Shown: piece after piece, positions 40,501-47,950 of the stretch
Layout: every line of letters starts with the position of its first letter
Numbering within the stretch: position 1 is the first letter of the stretch
Source: Parietichytrium sp. I65-24A
Taxonomy: Eukaryota > Sar > Bigyra > Thraustochytrida > Thraustochytriidae
Direction of reading: 5' to 3'
Length of the DNA: 64,000 nucleotides
NCBI GenBank assembly: GCA_012862575.1
Contig: BLSF01000062.1
Location: 186,001 to 250,000, forward strand
Program-made: the position numbers and the translations under genes
The notes under the pieces: generated by a model
What the model saw: only the letters and a program-made list of their open reading frames with translations
Told to the model about the DNA's origin: nothing
Databases searched by the model: none

Positions 40501-42155
40501 TCTGTCTTACTTTCTAGCGTCGGCACCGGAAGGGATTGGGGAATCTTGGAAATCTGCTCCCACGACAGTGATTCGCTCTCCACAAGACCGAGCGCAACAA
40601 CGAGCTTGCTGGTTACCGTGAGCGTAGCATCGTTTCCGAGGAGCACATCAGCTGTTTCCGCGCCAGGTGAAATCGTGACATTGCAACGCGGAACTGTGTA
40701 GAGTGCGGATTGGGTAATGTCAAAGTTGTCTGGGCACAGCTCTGAGAGCTCAACTGTCCAGTTGTACCCGTTACTTGCTGTGGGACCTGATCTCGATACG
40801 GACACATCCCCGAGCCCGAGCCCGTCTTTTATCAGGTTTCGAACGTTGTACTCTGAAGCGCTTACCGGAACAAGGACAGACTTTCCTGTGTAGTTGCTCG
40901 TCAGCTGAAACTGCCCCTCGAGAGTCGACTGACCTTGTTTCGTTGTTGTGACATGTATCACGCTTCCAATAGGCAGTAACGAGGAGACGTCAGACTCGAG
41001 GTCTGCAACGTCCCCCACTTCATCTCTGAACGTCACAAGCCAAGACCATCCGTCGGTGCTTTTGCTTACTGCTACATCTGGCCCAATGGAGGGCAACGCT
41101 CGAAGCATTTCAGCCACTACTGCTGATGACGCGCCAGGAGCAATTGCCCCTGTGGAGACCCCTTCATGGACAAGCTGAAAAGTGCCGCTCCAACTCTGTC
41201 CGCTGTTAGCATAAGTTGTTCCGGTGGTGACGCCTACGTTGCGTTCTGTGACTTGAGGCGTCAGTGACTCGCCTCGTAAATTGTCGTAATTTACTCGCGC
41301 ATACACGCCGTTGATCCCCTTTGCCAGTATGACGCGGTACCGGTATCCTGCTTTTCCAGACTCCACTTCGGACATTGGGGTCCGCACTACTGAATACACA
41401 CTTCCGGTACCCAAAACGTCCTCGAAAACGGATTTGACTGTTCCTGCAGATGCATCGTGCGCCAAACTATCCTCTGGAAGCAACCAACTGCAGCCCCATG
41501 CAGACCCTGGCCGTCCCTCAATTGTTGGCCCAGTGTATTCGCGGTCTAACTTGACGGTGACCCCGTCGCACACATCATCCGAGCATTGGCTAAAATATAT
41601 TTTGTACGTGGACAGGTCCACGTTGTTATTGGCTGAGGAGCTCGTGGAAATGCGTATGGGATAACCAGCATACACGCCAAAATCCTCCCACGTCTCCGTC
41701 ACGTTGTACGAATCTGTCATGACGACTATCAAGCTTTTGTCCGAGCCTTCTCCTGGAAGCGGAGCGAAAGATACAGTACCCGGGAGCTGCACATCAAACG
41801 TGCAAAACTCTAGCTGGTAATTGCCCCCCGTCACTTTGTTCCCGCTAATTTCTACGTCCAGCACTTGGTGCGACCACAGCGATACCTGTTGTACTTCCTG
41901 CACCGTTGATGTTGCCGACCCATCCGTGCTAATTACGAAAGTCCTGGTCGGGCGTTGTACCACTCGCTGGGATGACGAAGAATCGCATGCAGCCACTGTC
42001 GCTGCAGTTCCAAGTTGTGTTGATAGGCTTCTAAAATTCTCCTCACGATCTAATTCCTTCATAGCTCTCTGCTCTAGCTCTTGCGCATTCATGCCATTTG
42101 ACACCAAGAGCGATATGCACCATATCGCCATCCATTTCCGACTTGCCGAACGCAT
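31560..42155 (-). CDS. Giant receptor-like membrane protein: Ig/PKD/Cys-rich ectodomain, one TM, two PH domains, 3531 aa
   Basis: One uninterrupted frame of 10.6 kb. Signal peptide: about 1-25 (MAIWCISLLVSNGMNA). Residues about 80-570 hold repeated GTFQL-type modules. A PKD-like domain starts at about 587. About 13 Ig-like domains (about 687-1945) show the C...W...DxGxYxC pattern (for example GEYRCTLINMAG, GTYTCVATNGAG, GSYRCIVSNALG). Two more PKD-like domains follow to about 2143 (GTYSVTLTVTDTDGA). A Cys-rich stretch at about 2270-2600 with WxxGEW motifs is thrombospondin-type-1-like. EGF-like motifs are at about 2607-2638 and 2882-2920. The TM is at about 2978-3006. PH1 is at about 3057-3193 (KGWLWKKSRAG) and PH2 at about 3265-3363, then a Ser/Pro-rich tail. 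Likely role: adhesion or surface sensing linked to phosphoinositides (inference). ATG 42155 is the first in frame. Some Ig domains lack one Cys. Confidence 0.9.
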   Translation of the reverse strand: MRSASRKWMAIWCISLLVSNGMNAQELEQRAMKELDREENFRSLSTQLGTAATVAACDSSSSQRVVQRPTRTFVISTDGSATSTVQEVQQVSLWSHQVLDVEISGNKVTGGNYQLEFCTFDVQLPGTVSFAPLPGEGSDKSLIVVMTDSYNVTETWEDFGVYAGYPIRISTSSSANNNVDLSTYKIYFSQCSDDVCDGVTVKLDREYTGPTIEGRPGSAWGCSWLLPEDSLAHDASAGTVKSVFEDVLGTGSVYSVVRTPMSEVESGKAGYRYRVILAKGINGVYARVNYDNLRGESLTPQVTERNVGVTTGTTYANSGQSWSGTFQLVHEGVSTGAIAPGASSAVVAEMLRALPSIGPDVAVSKSTDGWSWLVTFRDEVGDVADLESDVSSLLPIGSVIHVTTTKQGQSTLEGQFQLTSNYTGKSVLVPVSASEYNVRNLIKDGLGLGDVSVSRSGPTASNGYNWTVELSELCPDNFDITQSALYTVPRCNVTISPGAETADVLLGNDATLTVTSKLVVALGLVESESLSWEQISKIPQSLPVPTLESKTDVSSRYYFGVTASQRGRYIFSGTTSSGTTHTHAIYIESSPPIASAGANTAVSYPTDWVELDASSSQATYGSTIVSYKWYTISKPSGASSTTATIMSDGVAKTLAKNLDTPGTYVFGLQVTDSLGISACASKSIEVLFAPQITTSLSDKSAAPGETVQFYCNATGSAPLSYTWNFRSLTLDNGNSQTLVLTKVSETDQGNYSCTVTNHVGVATSNSATLEVYNPIEIVTHPQSLLTTPGADVQLTCSATGSYPISVVWQRLSSTGETWLNQSQTTVQSGVEDVAKAFTFDIPNPVEEDEGEYRCTLINMAGSISSKSAFLEIMDIPRNVTANVSPEEVLEDGVDVASNFSLTCEASGSEISYAWEHDGASFATGATIQVSNVSGAENGGTYTCVATNGAGSVRSNDLDLVINTPPIITRHPTQVTVDPGESAYFDVLAVGAQPLQYLWKKDGQYMNEERATLQNFSFDSVTEADSGMYAVVVHNRLGFDESVEVELIVRDPPAVYYPESNIVVELDPGGGTTMTCKANGTEEMSFVWNVRPSLSQNYTRVVYGRERSGTSWAELQIYDVTEADEGEYVCVATSRLGSATSLTYNVSVADPPYIIQSPEDVFAEPGQTVILKVVAGGAPTLSYAWRKDGVEIEDSDSEYLVLQNAQFAHEGSYDCRVTNRLDAVDGAMSEIAILRIARAPEITKNPVESLVIDPGKKVTLTSSFGGAPPMSYQWWRRSRGAQSWDDAVIVRDNTTLSSTMTSELVISNSTELDDAEYVLYVWNRLGNVSSGVAAVAVNDPPEIVTETEKFTVNPGENISLSCQVVATPAVSSVTWIFKPSGGGEQVLSTQRNFTIDVLRVTQSNEGAYWCQAENSAGKATKKICEIDVRDPPSILKVTPVDAGGLLVLDPSQQTTLGVVVAGLDPFQYHWSVNGELKQSSSQSTYVLKATEEGYVKIRVTNALGEASAAVQLRLNKPALVKTYTSTPASGRIIFGGLVELACTAEGTSPLTFSWQKDGNQLVIAEDDSVYSLLESSSSNSSILTISDAEYSVSGVYQCKVSNSANPSGDVSEEQTVVVVKKPEITPAYPLDATHFPDVNATFSCSLSSGTGPYSVKWYYREDLDDSTAKTPLWNFTTEGKYLNASGEDVYEPLELVVVSSQEEDQGLYSCEVCNEAGCAQSRWANLGVYDSPRIIAQTPLVSSPNMTVNPGDRATFSVTATGLEPLGFLWAMVSTDDSSDSELLNIDGARLFLEPDDCASANVPCNLVIGQVEIGDEGSYRCIVSNALGTTTSVAVSLQVNRPPSIVDASSWPSTLVTACPGTSFRQKIELGGTRPIKVSWYFVGTYAEVENIFDGTPLAVNTLTQSNSSAALTLTNPKTSDEGYYAFIATNIAGSVRSGVAHLEINEGPSAAADADGISPRHAITLPQTFTRIYGTASKNAVSYSWSLVSSPATSEKVQILSPTSVVTDVINMNVAGTYTFLLTVKGSNGCQSTDSVSVTVHHPPIAVVEDVIVALPYYDRVSLSGAGSYDQDGDGAVNLYAWTLDSFNGEVDEVGSAVLSSRWSSSVELLNPQVGTYSVTLTVTDTDGASASKTISVTVIEIAMFSPSIEDTTPYVIGNCFQHPISAVISGPLPAGGTTWLEINLWQEGQVVAQVLSSGELDLYSDVSSSSTSTSTWVVKSSWKVSHEFRAGSYRIDLTLDRQQTARGQSEAFSIVLPFFFVTNSSSGECDCGTGTRSGSLSCVGYGAESNFTAAAATSCSWAEEEHDLSRCELLAVRPTWEPESCASECGSQSYFWKVGEWSDGEGVADQGTYCRSRECGSSRSRVVQCIATSGSVVKDALCEDSFTKPLTVESCSSSESSCMELDWVTVEAESSLSNEEDCVAIIYESTEDIAPSHCTDRRSGLLYPPTDRGLLCGGALASTADESNLSKCTSYWTVGAWECDWSTNVANRTVSCVGRDTANDTNAESVVNAAEACESYVARPAISRPCFDFDTKAGVHARWRIGEWSSCPASVDCSDEEAASAATQIRDVRCVNQYSEITSDDMCLRSVPKPTFKRACSQACASYECTTDCGAHGFCDASLKACRCHLGWAGTSCGTRLGNNTCQDNEILDEHGICCSSVNKLGLCCLTGMVDKDGSCCTGEVDACGVCNGGNKFVDVLGNCCSGQLDAGGECCESSKLDKCGVCDGTGLTCATEVWLEASLEQGIVGNYSSSEELAANLRREFMAGFLDGDTTTFRLFDVSATASRRLLEDSSNSSLMVPFLAHLAVLPSAQVSGTTLGNASWWTAGSTNIRSVTELASRARGVCGNGICEVQERCLQEGEDDETSACCPFDCLTPDPIKTCPGDCSGRGKCFSADGQCECFDGYSGEACNECAPSATNVGSNCIPRSWILMEEQTLSPTNSPVPSAVGTLPTSAPTESPVLQAVVASSTTVESMTIWWPGVVLGLILAILLSLCCVQAYIWRQRQLERKARKERKYVYVDDDKDDKPASPHSKTEVVPFDLSAISKSSSLKGWLWKKSRAGFDGKQVWQQWYGMHAGKQLYYFAGEDMLNPATVRASGCVEHVQLDLKRVDRVCIKGKKSIKGNNQPWWMFDVALAPQKGIEESADVLDYPVVQRRERGHDGGMETFEFMCECRHDMELWTSAIGKFAKHGVSVVEPSPNSTEQNTQRERKLSIDLAPPLPSSVASGSTSGRGQGSTGKPDHVSQLVVGSFSGAVGYRVSCEGWMRDLEHNKTFYGVLFPELDKLSMFESMSKAKDGANHYSGIVREINLAKATDIVYRKSSGTFSIQYKANKAKCTMNFTVSSRAKKEWEKGLQQHMHFRHGVDVRTEQGDQTVASSPASPELNENEPANESLSSLKLRRVSSTASSKPFGSGAYDTQSLTPSLPPKPPKSSSATPIELSFKREAKLPSLSRPGSARSRGDSVSSYQSARSETSSAEDSHPLSGPVLPRKSSLASILDSAGIGRPSRRQSAWSQDSDGSEFEVV

Positions 42156-43739
42156 GGATCTGCGCTTCACCTCAAGACTTTAGCCAAACCGATTTTCTTG
42201 CTTCTTCAATATCCGGACGCCGAGCACCTGCAAACGCCCGGCGAGTCGACAACACGAGCGAACTTGGAATCTCGTGACTCTCAAACGCAACTGAATCCCT
42301 CACAATCTGTATCTCGCACTTCTTATCACCAGCTTCGTCTTGGCAACGCAAAGCGACACGTTCTCCTTCGCGTCTTTTTGTCGACCTGAAGATGAGCTCA
42401 GTCTCTCTTCTCGTGTTCGCGAGTCCAATTTGCTGCTTCCACGTAGGGATCGTGTCGCGAACGGCGAACTGTTCCTCGGAACCTGGTCCTCGCGTACACT
42501 TTCGAGCGTCTTTCACGTTCCCACACTAAGCTTAGGCGGCGAGTTGCGAGTCCCACTTTTCCTTCGTTCGTTCACTGTCTTTAGGACTGGACTTAGTTGT
42601 CTCTTCGCCAACTTTTAAGCTTCAAGCTTGCTCTCTTTTCGATCGACTCGATTGAATGAATTGACTGGCTGATTGACTGCTTTCTTTTGTTTCCGTTTCC
42701 TTTTTAGTTTTAGTTTTAGTTTTCGCTCTGAAATGGATTGGTTTCTTTCGAATGTTTTTCCGAAACTTGTAAAATCTGTGCACAAATGCAAGTTTTTGCA
42801 CAATTTTACAACTTTCCGTTGGCGATTGTTCGCGAACGTTCGTTATATTTCCAATATTTGAAAATATGCGCTTTTGTATTATCCATATCCCTGCATACTC
42901 GAGACCCGAGGTGGTATAGTTTTGTTTAGTAGGTCATACTGTAAGCAAGATAGCGACGGTGATAAGGGGTGATAGCGAGGGACCAATGGAGTCCTATGAG
43001 GGGACCAGGTAAGGGACGTGGTAAGGATGTTGGCTAGGCTATGGGTGACCGTGGGCCACGATCTTGCACGTCTGCTCTGCTCTCGTCTCGTTCATCTCGC
43101 TCGTTCACAGTCAGACTTTATCATCGCCCACCATCGGCAAGCATAAGCATCTCTCATCGCATCCATTACGTCCTTTCTATCATCCACCACTCGGAGCTCA
43201 GGCTTAAGGTGTCAAGATTTCGCAAGAACATTTTCACGCTGTTTCATGCGCTTATTGAAGAGCAAGTCGCACGGAAGTCCATAAAGTCGAGTAAAGGACT
43301 GATCAAGAATAGGATGTAGGAAATCGAGTGCCTACTGGTAGACTTGAGAGAGTTTGAGAAAGATAGCCCGAGCGTAGCTGTCGACCCGCGAGCAAAAGAG
43401 CTCTGGTGGAGACGCCCAACGCGGACCTGAGCGCGAGCATTCAGCCGAATATTTCCTTTGCGAGCGAGGAATTGGGGGGCTCCGAGAAGGCGACGCTCAA
43501 GGTGTCGGCAAGGCTGTCAGACACTTTGCAGCCAGTGGCGCACTTGAATCGAGTCGCTGGATACTTGTTGTTTGTAAGGCGTGCTGCACTGGCGAAGGCG
43601 TTAAGCAACCGCCGAGGCTTGTCACCTCCGGATTGCGTCTTTGAAGATCGGCTCACTCGGAAGAAGGTGTCTATTCGCTTGTAAACGTCGTTTGATCAGA
43701 ACACCAGTCTACTCGTTAGCGAAGCGGCGTCTGTGTTGA
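42156..43739. other. Divergent intergenic region between giant gene and KH gene
   Basis: It contains a TTTTAGTTTTAGTTTTAG run (about 42703-42722), a GTTCACAGTCAGAC copy of the recurrent motif (about 43103-43116) and a stop-free but ATG-less frame at 43367-43684. The KH-gene leader just before ATG 43740 has an in-frame TGA at 43737. Confidence 0.5.
43367..43684 (+). other. Open frame without ATG upstream of the KH gene
   Basis: A 105-codon stretch (PERSCRPASKRALVETP ending LTRKKVSIRL) with balanced, protein-like composition but no ATG. A GTAAGG donor candidate lies at 43574. It cannot be an in-frame N-terminal extension of the KH protein by direct read-through, because TGA precedes the KH ATG. 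It may be an exon of something I could not complete, or non-coding leader. Confidence 0.25.
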
Positions 43740-45530
43740 ATGGCCAAAGGTGGGATGCCGCCTCCGAATTCGGCCGGGTCTGCGGCAGGACCAGATGGAG
43801 AGAAGACGATGTCAGTCTGGGGGCTTTCGCTTCCAGGAACGGCAGTTCGCTCTGATGATGTCCAGCAAACCCTGGAATTTATTTTACGTTGCAAAGAGTT
43901 TGACTTTGCAAAAGCAGAAAAATTTATTTTAGACGCGCTGAAGGGGCTCAAAGAAAGGAAAGGGGAGAGCGTTGCGCCCATTTCCAATACCTCAAAAGAC
44001 GACAGAGAGTTCGACGCTTTCATTGGCGATGAGATCGATGACAAACCGACTACCCTCGTTTTGTTGGTGCCTGGGCAAGCTCACATAATCGGCCACCTCA
44101 TTGGAAAAGCGGGCTCGGAAATCAGCAAGCTTGAAAAAAGAGCCAATGTCACAATTCGAGTAGAGTCAAAGAATAAAATGCCTGTCGGTTCCTCAGAGAG
44201 GCGGATATATGTTGTCGGATCAGTTGCAAATTGTGTCTACACGCAGCAGATGATCACGAAAAGAATTCACGAAAAACTGAAAGAGGAGGGCGTCCAGCAA
44301 GAGCTTATTAAAATCGTTATTCCTCACGAAAGTGTACCGCACTTGATTGGCAAAGGTGGATCCAACATCAAACGACTCCAAGAGCTCTCGAACGCAAGGA
44401 TACAGGTTGAGCAGGAGACGGCAGTGGTTCCTGGGACGATCGGGCGCTCTGTTACCATCCAGGGGACTCAGTACGAGCGTTCGATGGCTCAGTACCTCAC
44501 GGCGCGACAGATGGCCGAGAACCGGTCGACCCGGAAGGAGTGGCAAGGTGGCGTTCCGCAACCACACGCATCTGGAGCTGGGGCTCAGTCGTTTCAAAAC
44601 ACTGGCGGCACCAATCCTCAGAGCGCCGCACAGGCAGCAGCTTCATCAAGTGCTTCCTCTACCGCTGCTTCTGGTGTGGGGGCGAATGGCGCAAACAGCT
44701 TGGCTGCTGAACGTGGCTCCTCTCGCATGAGCGGGCGGCAACACTCCGCAAGCAATGCAAGTAGTGGAACGAACGGCATTCCAGCAGAAGATGATTTGTT
44801 TTCCGGGGACTTTTTCTTTAGTGACTTGACCGGCGCAACTTCTTCCTCTGGGTCGCCTGGTTCTACTTTGGACCCGGTGGGACAAGGCCTTCACCTACGC
44901 CTTGGACACGGGCAAGGGAGTGCCCATTTGTACGCTCCCGGAGCGCCCACTGCGAATCCCGCTGCTGGGGGAGGGTTCGGAGGATACAACTATGGCTCCG
45001 CCAGTTACGAGGGCGATAATATGTGGTTTAATGGCGCCCAGCATCTTCAGGAGCCTCAGCTCTCTTCTGCCCGCGGTCCAGAAAAGTTCCCATTCATTGG
45101 CGCTGCTGATTCTGCAATCAATGGCCACGGAATGTCATTTGACAAGGACGCGCCGGACGCGCGAAAAGCTATATCTGGGAGCGGTGGTGCGGCGTCGGCG
45201 GAGAGCCTTATTCCCGACCTTGGAATCGGAGGCACCCCGTCTGGCGGCTTCGGAAACAATGTGTCTCAATTCGAGACCATGGTGCCAGACAGTGCCGTCG
45301 CTCATCTCATCGGAAGGTCAGGATCGGTGATCTCCGATATTCAGCGAAAGTCAGGTGCTAAGATTTCCTTCGCTCGAAGCGCCGCAACCTCAAACCCAAG
45401 TGGCAGCGGAAGCACACGGCAATATCAAAGGGTGACTATTGTGGGCCCGCCTTACTCGATCCAAGTGGCACAAACTTTGATCTCTGAAAAGCTTGTCGAT
45501 CACTTGGGAGAGGAATTCAGCCAACTGTAA
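43740..45530 (+). CDS. Triple KH-domain RNA-binding protein (PCBP/Nova-like), 596 aa
   Basis: Three KH domains with intact GxxG loops: KH1 at about 101-170 (HLIGKAGSEISKLE), KH2 at about 190-250 (HLIGKGGSNIKRLQ) and KH3 at about 509-590 (HLIGRSGSVISDIQ). Each should grip about four nucleotides of single-stranded RNA or DNA, so the protein probably binds C- or U-rich mRNA and affects splicing, stability or translation. The arrangement of two close KH domains, a long linker and a C-terminal KH is that of poly(C)-binding/hnRNP E and Nova proteins. The linker (about 260-505) is rich in Gly, Ser, Ala and Asn and probably disordered. A helical stretch before KH1 (VQQTLEFILRCKEFDFAKAE) is extra. The start is secure: ATG 43740 is preceded in frame by TGA. 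Intronless. Confidence 0.93.
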   Translation: MAKGGMPPPNSAGSAAGPDGEKTMSVWGLSLPGTAVRSDDVQQTLEFILRCKEFDFAKAEKFILDALKGLKERKGESVAPISNTSKDDREFDAFIGDEIDDKPTTLVLLVPGQAHIIGHLIGKAGSEISKLEKRANVTIRVESKNKMPVGSSERRIYVVGSVANCVYTQQMITKRIHEKLKEEGVQQELIKIVIPHESVPHLIGKGGSNIKRLQELSNARIQVEQETAVVPGTIGRSVTIQGTQYERSMAQYLTARQMAENRSTRKEWQGGVPQPHASGAGAQSFQNTGGTNPQSAAQAAASSSASSTAASGVGANGANSLAAERGSSRMSGRQHSASNASSGTNGIPAEDDLFSGDFFFSDLTGATSSSGSPGSTLDPVGQGLHLRLGHGQGSAHLYAPGAPTANPAAGGGFGGYNYGSASYEGDNMWFNGAQHLQEPQLSSARGPEKFPFIGAADSAINGHGMSFDKDAPDARKAISGSGGAASAESLIPDLGIGGTPSGGFGNNVSQFETMVPDSAVAHLIGRSGSVISDIQRKSGAKISFARSAATSNPSGSGSTRQYQRVTIVGPPYSIQVAQTLISEKLVDHLGEEFSQL

Positions 45531-46109
45531 AGTCTTGCCTGTCTTTGAATGCCGGTGTGAAGCTGCAATGCGAAGTTTTCTGATTTGTTTCTCGTTCTGT
45601 CGTTCTGAAAAAGAGTAGCGGAAGTGGTACTAGTACCGTTAGTGCTGATTGCGACTGCAGTTGGAGGTTCTGATGAAGCTTGTGCAGTCTTTCCATCTTC
45701 CCCCAAAATATCCAGGACTTTCCTCAGAGTTATATAATTGCCATTTGCATTGATCTCATTCGAGAACTTTTGCGATAATCTTACGATTAGATACTGTGAG
45801 CTCGTTTCATGAGCTCAAGCGTGCCCGAGAAAACCAAATACGATTCTGACCGACAATGACCTCGGGGCGCAACGCACTGGAAAGATCCAATTTTATTTTA
45901 AAATCCACACGCTAAATCGAATTCAAATACTTTCTTTGCATGAATGATTCTGAAGAAGCAAATTTATCGTTCTGGAGAGCAAAGAAAAACAAAACGGACG
46001 AAAACAATACTCAGTGAAAGAAGTCTTGGCGCACATATGCTGCTGAACGGGAAAGATACAGTAAACGGGGGAATCGAGAATACGCGCGAGCAAAGCTGGC
46101 CTAAGCCAA
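45531..46109. other. Convergent 3' intergenic region
   Basis: 580 bp between the KH stop and the SAS-6-like stop. AT-rich with no repeats or gene that I can support; probably both 3' untranslated regions. Confidence 0.5.
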
Positions 46110-46945
46110 TCACCTCTTGCCCACAGATCCAGCAGAGCTGGACGGTTTTCGAATTTGAACTAATAAAGACGGGTTCTTGACTTTGACAAGAGCGTTCACG
46201 TCAGCTAGGCGGGCTTGCATGAGCGCAAGGCGTGATTTCACGGCATTGTATCGGTACGCAATATGTTGCCGTACCAACTCCTCCTCGGATTTTGCGAACG
46301 AGCAAGATAGCAATTCAACGAATTTATACTCCATGTTCTTGATAAAGTCAAGACGAGCTGCGCCATCTTCCTGAAGAACGAAAATCGCCAAGTGTGTGTT
46401 TGGCTCCTTAATACAACTGTTCAGCATTCTGATAAGCACGCGGCTGTAGTCGTCAAATTCCACCATTAGCTTTTGCTGTTCCTGCATGATGCGAAAATTT
46501 ACTTCGTCTGCCTCGTGAACATAAAGAAAAAACAAATCATTCTCGCTGCTAAGCTCGATCTTGAGTGCTTCCGGAGATTGCTCAGGCCCCTTTCCGCGAT
46601 TGCAATCGACAGTTCAAGTTAGCCAGAAATCGACGACCGACACCGAAACCTCGAAAGCTTCGTTTATCAACTTACTTGCACAAGAACTTTCACCTTAATT
46701 GCTTCTAGCGTGCCAACTTCCTGCACGGCGTCGATGGACTCCTGATACCTCAATTCAAACGGGCACTCGCGATCGTAAATGACAGTCCAGCCGCCTTGCA
46801 AGCTCGGGTCCATAGCCTCAATCGCGGAGAAATCGAACTGCGTGAGCGTTTCCGCGCTCCTCCTGGGCGAGTGGCTGCGTTGCATTCTCCGAAACGAACT
46901 GGACGTCGCGGCCGACCGCGGCGAGTACTGCCCGCTTTCATTCAT
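46110..46945 (-). CDS. SAS-6-like protein (SAS6_N domain only), two exons, about 246-249 aa
   Basis: Exon 1 is 46945-46676; exon 2 ends at 46110 and starts at 46580 (after CTGAG) or 46589 (after GAAAG), both phase 0. The donor is GTAAGT and a CTAAC branch-like site lies upstream. The joined protein reads IKVKVLVQ, then ALKIELSSENDLFFLYVHEADEVNF and QEQQKLMVEFDDYSRVLIRML. It follows the N-terminal head of centriole protein SAS-6, which dimerises to build the ninefold cartwheel. The PISA-like end is KSRLALMQARLADV. Full SAS-6 has a long coiled coil after this head, but here the protein ends about 20 residues later, as in the SAS6-like (SAS6L) paralogue of flagellate and apicomplexan cells. The N-terminal 50 residues are Ser/Arg-rich. 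It diverges from the cullin gene. Confidence 0.75.
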
Positions 46946-47950
46946 TTCGCCAACGCGCTTCTCCTCTGCCAATCAATCAATCAATCAACCAACCAAACAA
47001 TCAATCAAACTCGTCCCCCAACGATCCGCCAACAAGATCAATATAATCAACAAGATCAACCTCCTTCTCCCAGCTCTTGCAAGCGCCTGGCCTCTCCACC
47101 TCACATGGAAAGTTACACTTTCCGCACGTGTGTGTAAGGTGTGCAATGTATGTAATGTATGTAATGTGCCGAGTTTCCTTCTCTGAGTCCTCAGCGAGCA
47201 CTTTGGCGGTTACATATTCAAACCACTACGCGATTTATCTAATTGGGCTTAGAATACACCCACCCGTTCGCACTTTTCGGTAGGGAAAGGTTAGCCTATG
47301 TCAGGAAAAGGAAAAGGGTTTGAGATGGAATTTTGGGAAAGGAGATGTGATGGATGTGATGGCTATTTTGTTTTGTTTTCTGTTCAGATGAAGGTTTTCA
47401 AGTTCAAAAGTTCTGAATCTGAATCCGTCCAACGCAAGTTGGTGAGAAGTGATTGGGATTGCGACCAAGGTTGCGGCGCGTTCCCGGGAGGGTCCGCCAC
47501 GCTCTCGTGTTGAAGTTATTGGAGTATTCTGTCAATCTCAAAATGCATTCATTGATGGAGGGAGTCAATCGTGAGTGACTTGGCCTTCGCGATATCCGAT
47601 CCCGAGTCACGATGCTTTCGTCGACCGAGAAGAGCCCCGCATCTCGCTCGTCACAAGTGAGAGTTGTGTCGTTTTCGCGGCGTTGAGTCCGTGCAAAACA
47701 CAGCTACGACTCTTATGAGTTTCAACTGGTAAGTGGTAGTCTTAACGGCCAACTGCATGGCGAGGAGGCGTCTGGCAATGAAGTGACGGGTAAAAAGTAT
47801 GGAAAAGAAGAGCTTCCGAAGACGATGTACTCGAGGCTAAAAGGCTGAAAAAGAAGAGAAGAAAGGAGAAGAGAAGAGCGAGAGCACCAGTTGGAAGGCT
47901 CGCGCATTCTGCGAACTCGGTTTTGGTTGCGCGGTGAAGGTTGGAAGAGC
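46946..47950. other. Divergent intergenic region between SAS-6-like and cullin genes
   Basis: It has (AATC)n and (AACC)n from 46972 to 47007, an AATGTATGT repeat at 47144-47168 and GGATGTGATG repeats (about 47344-47362). No supported gene. Confidence 0.5.

Noticed and set aside
47298-47513. 71-codon ATG frame between SAS-6-like and cullin genes
   Set aside because: Short, low-complexity and located in probable leader or intergenic DNA; no recognisable motif.
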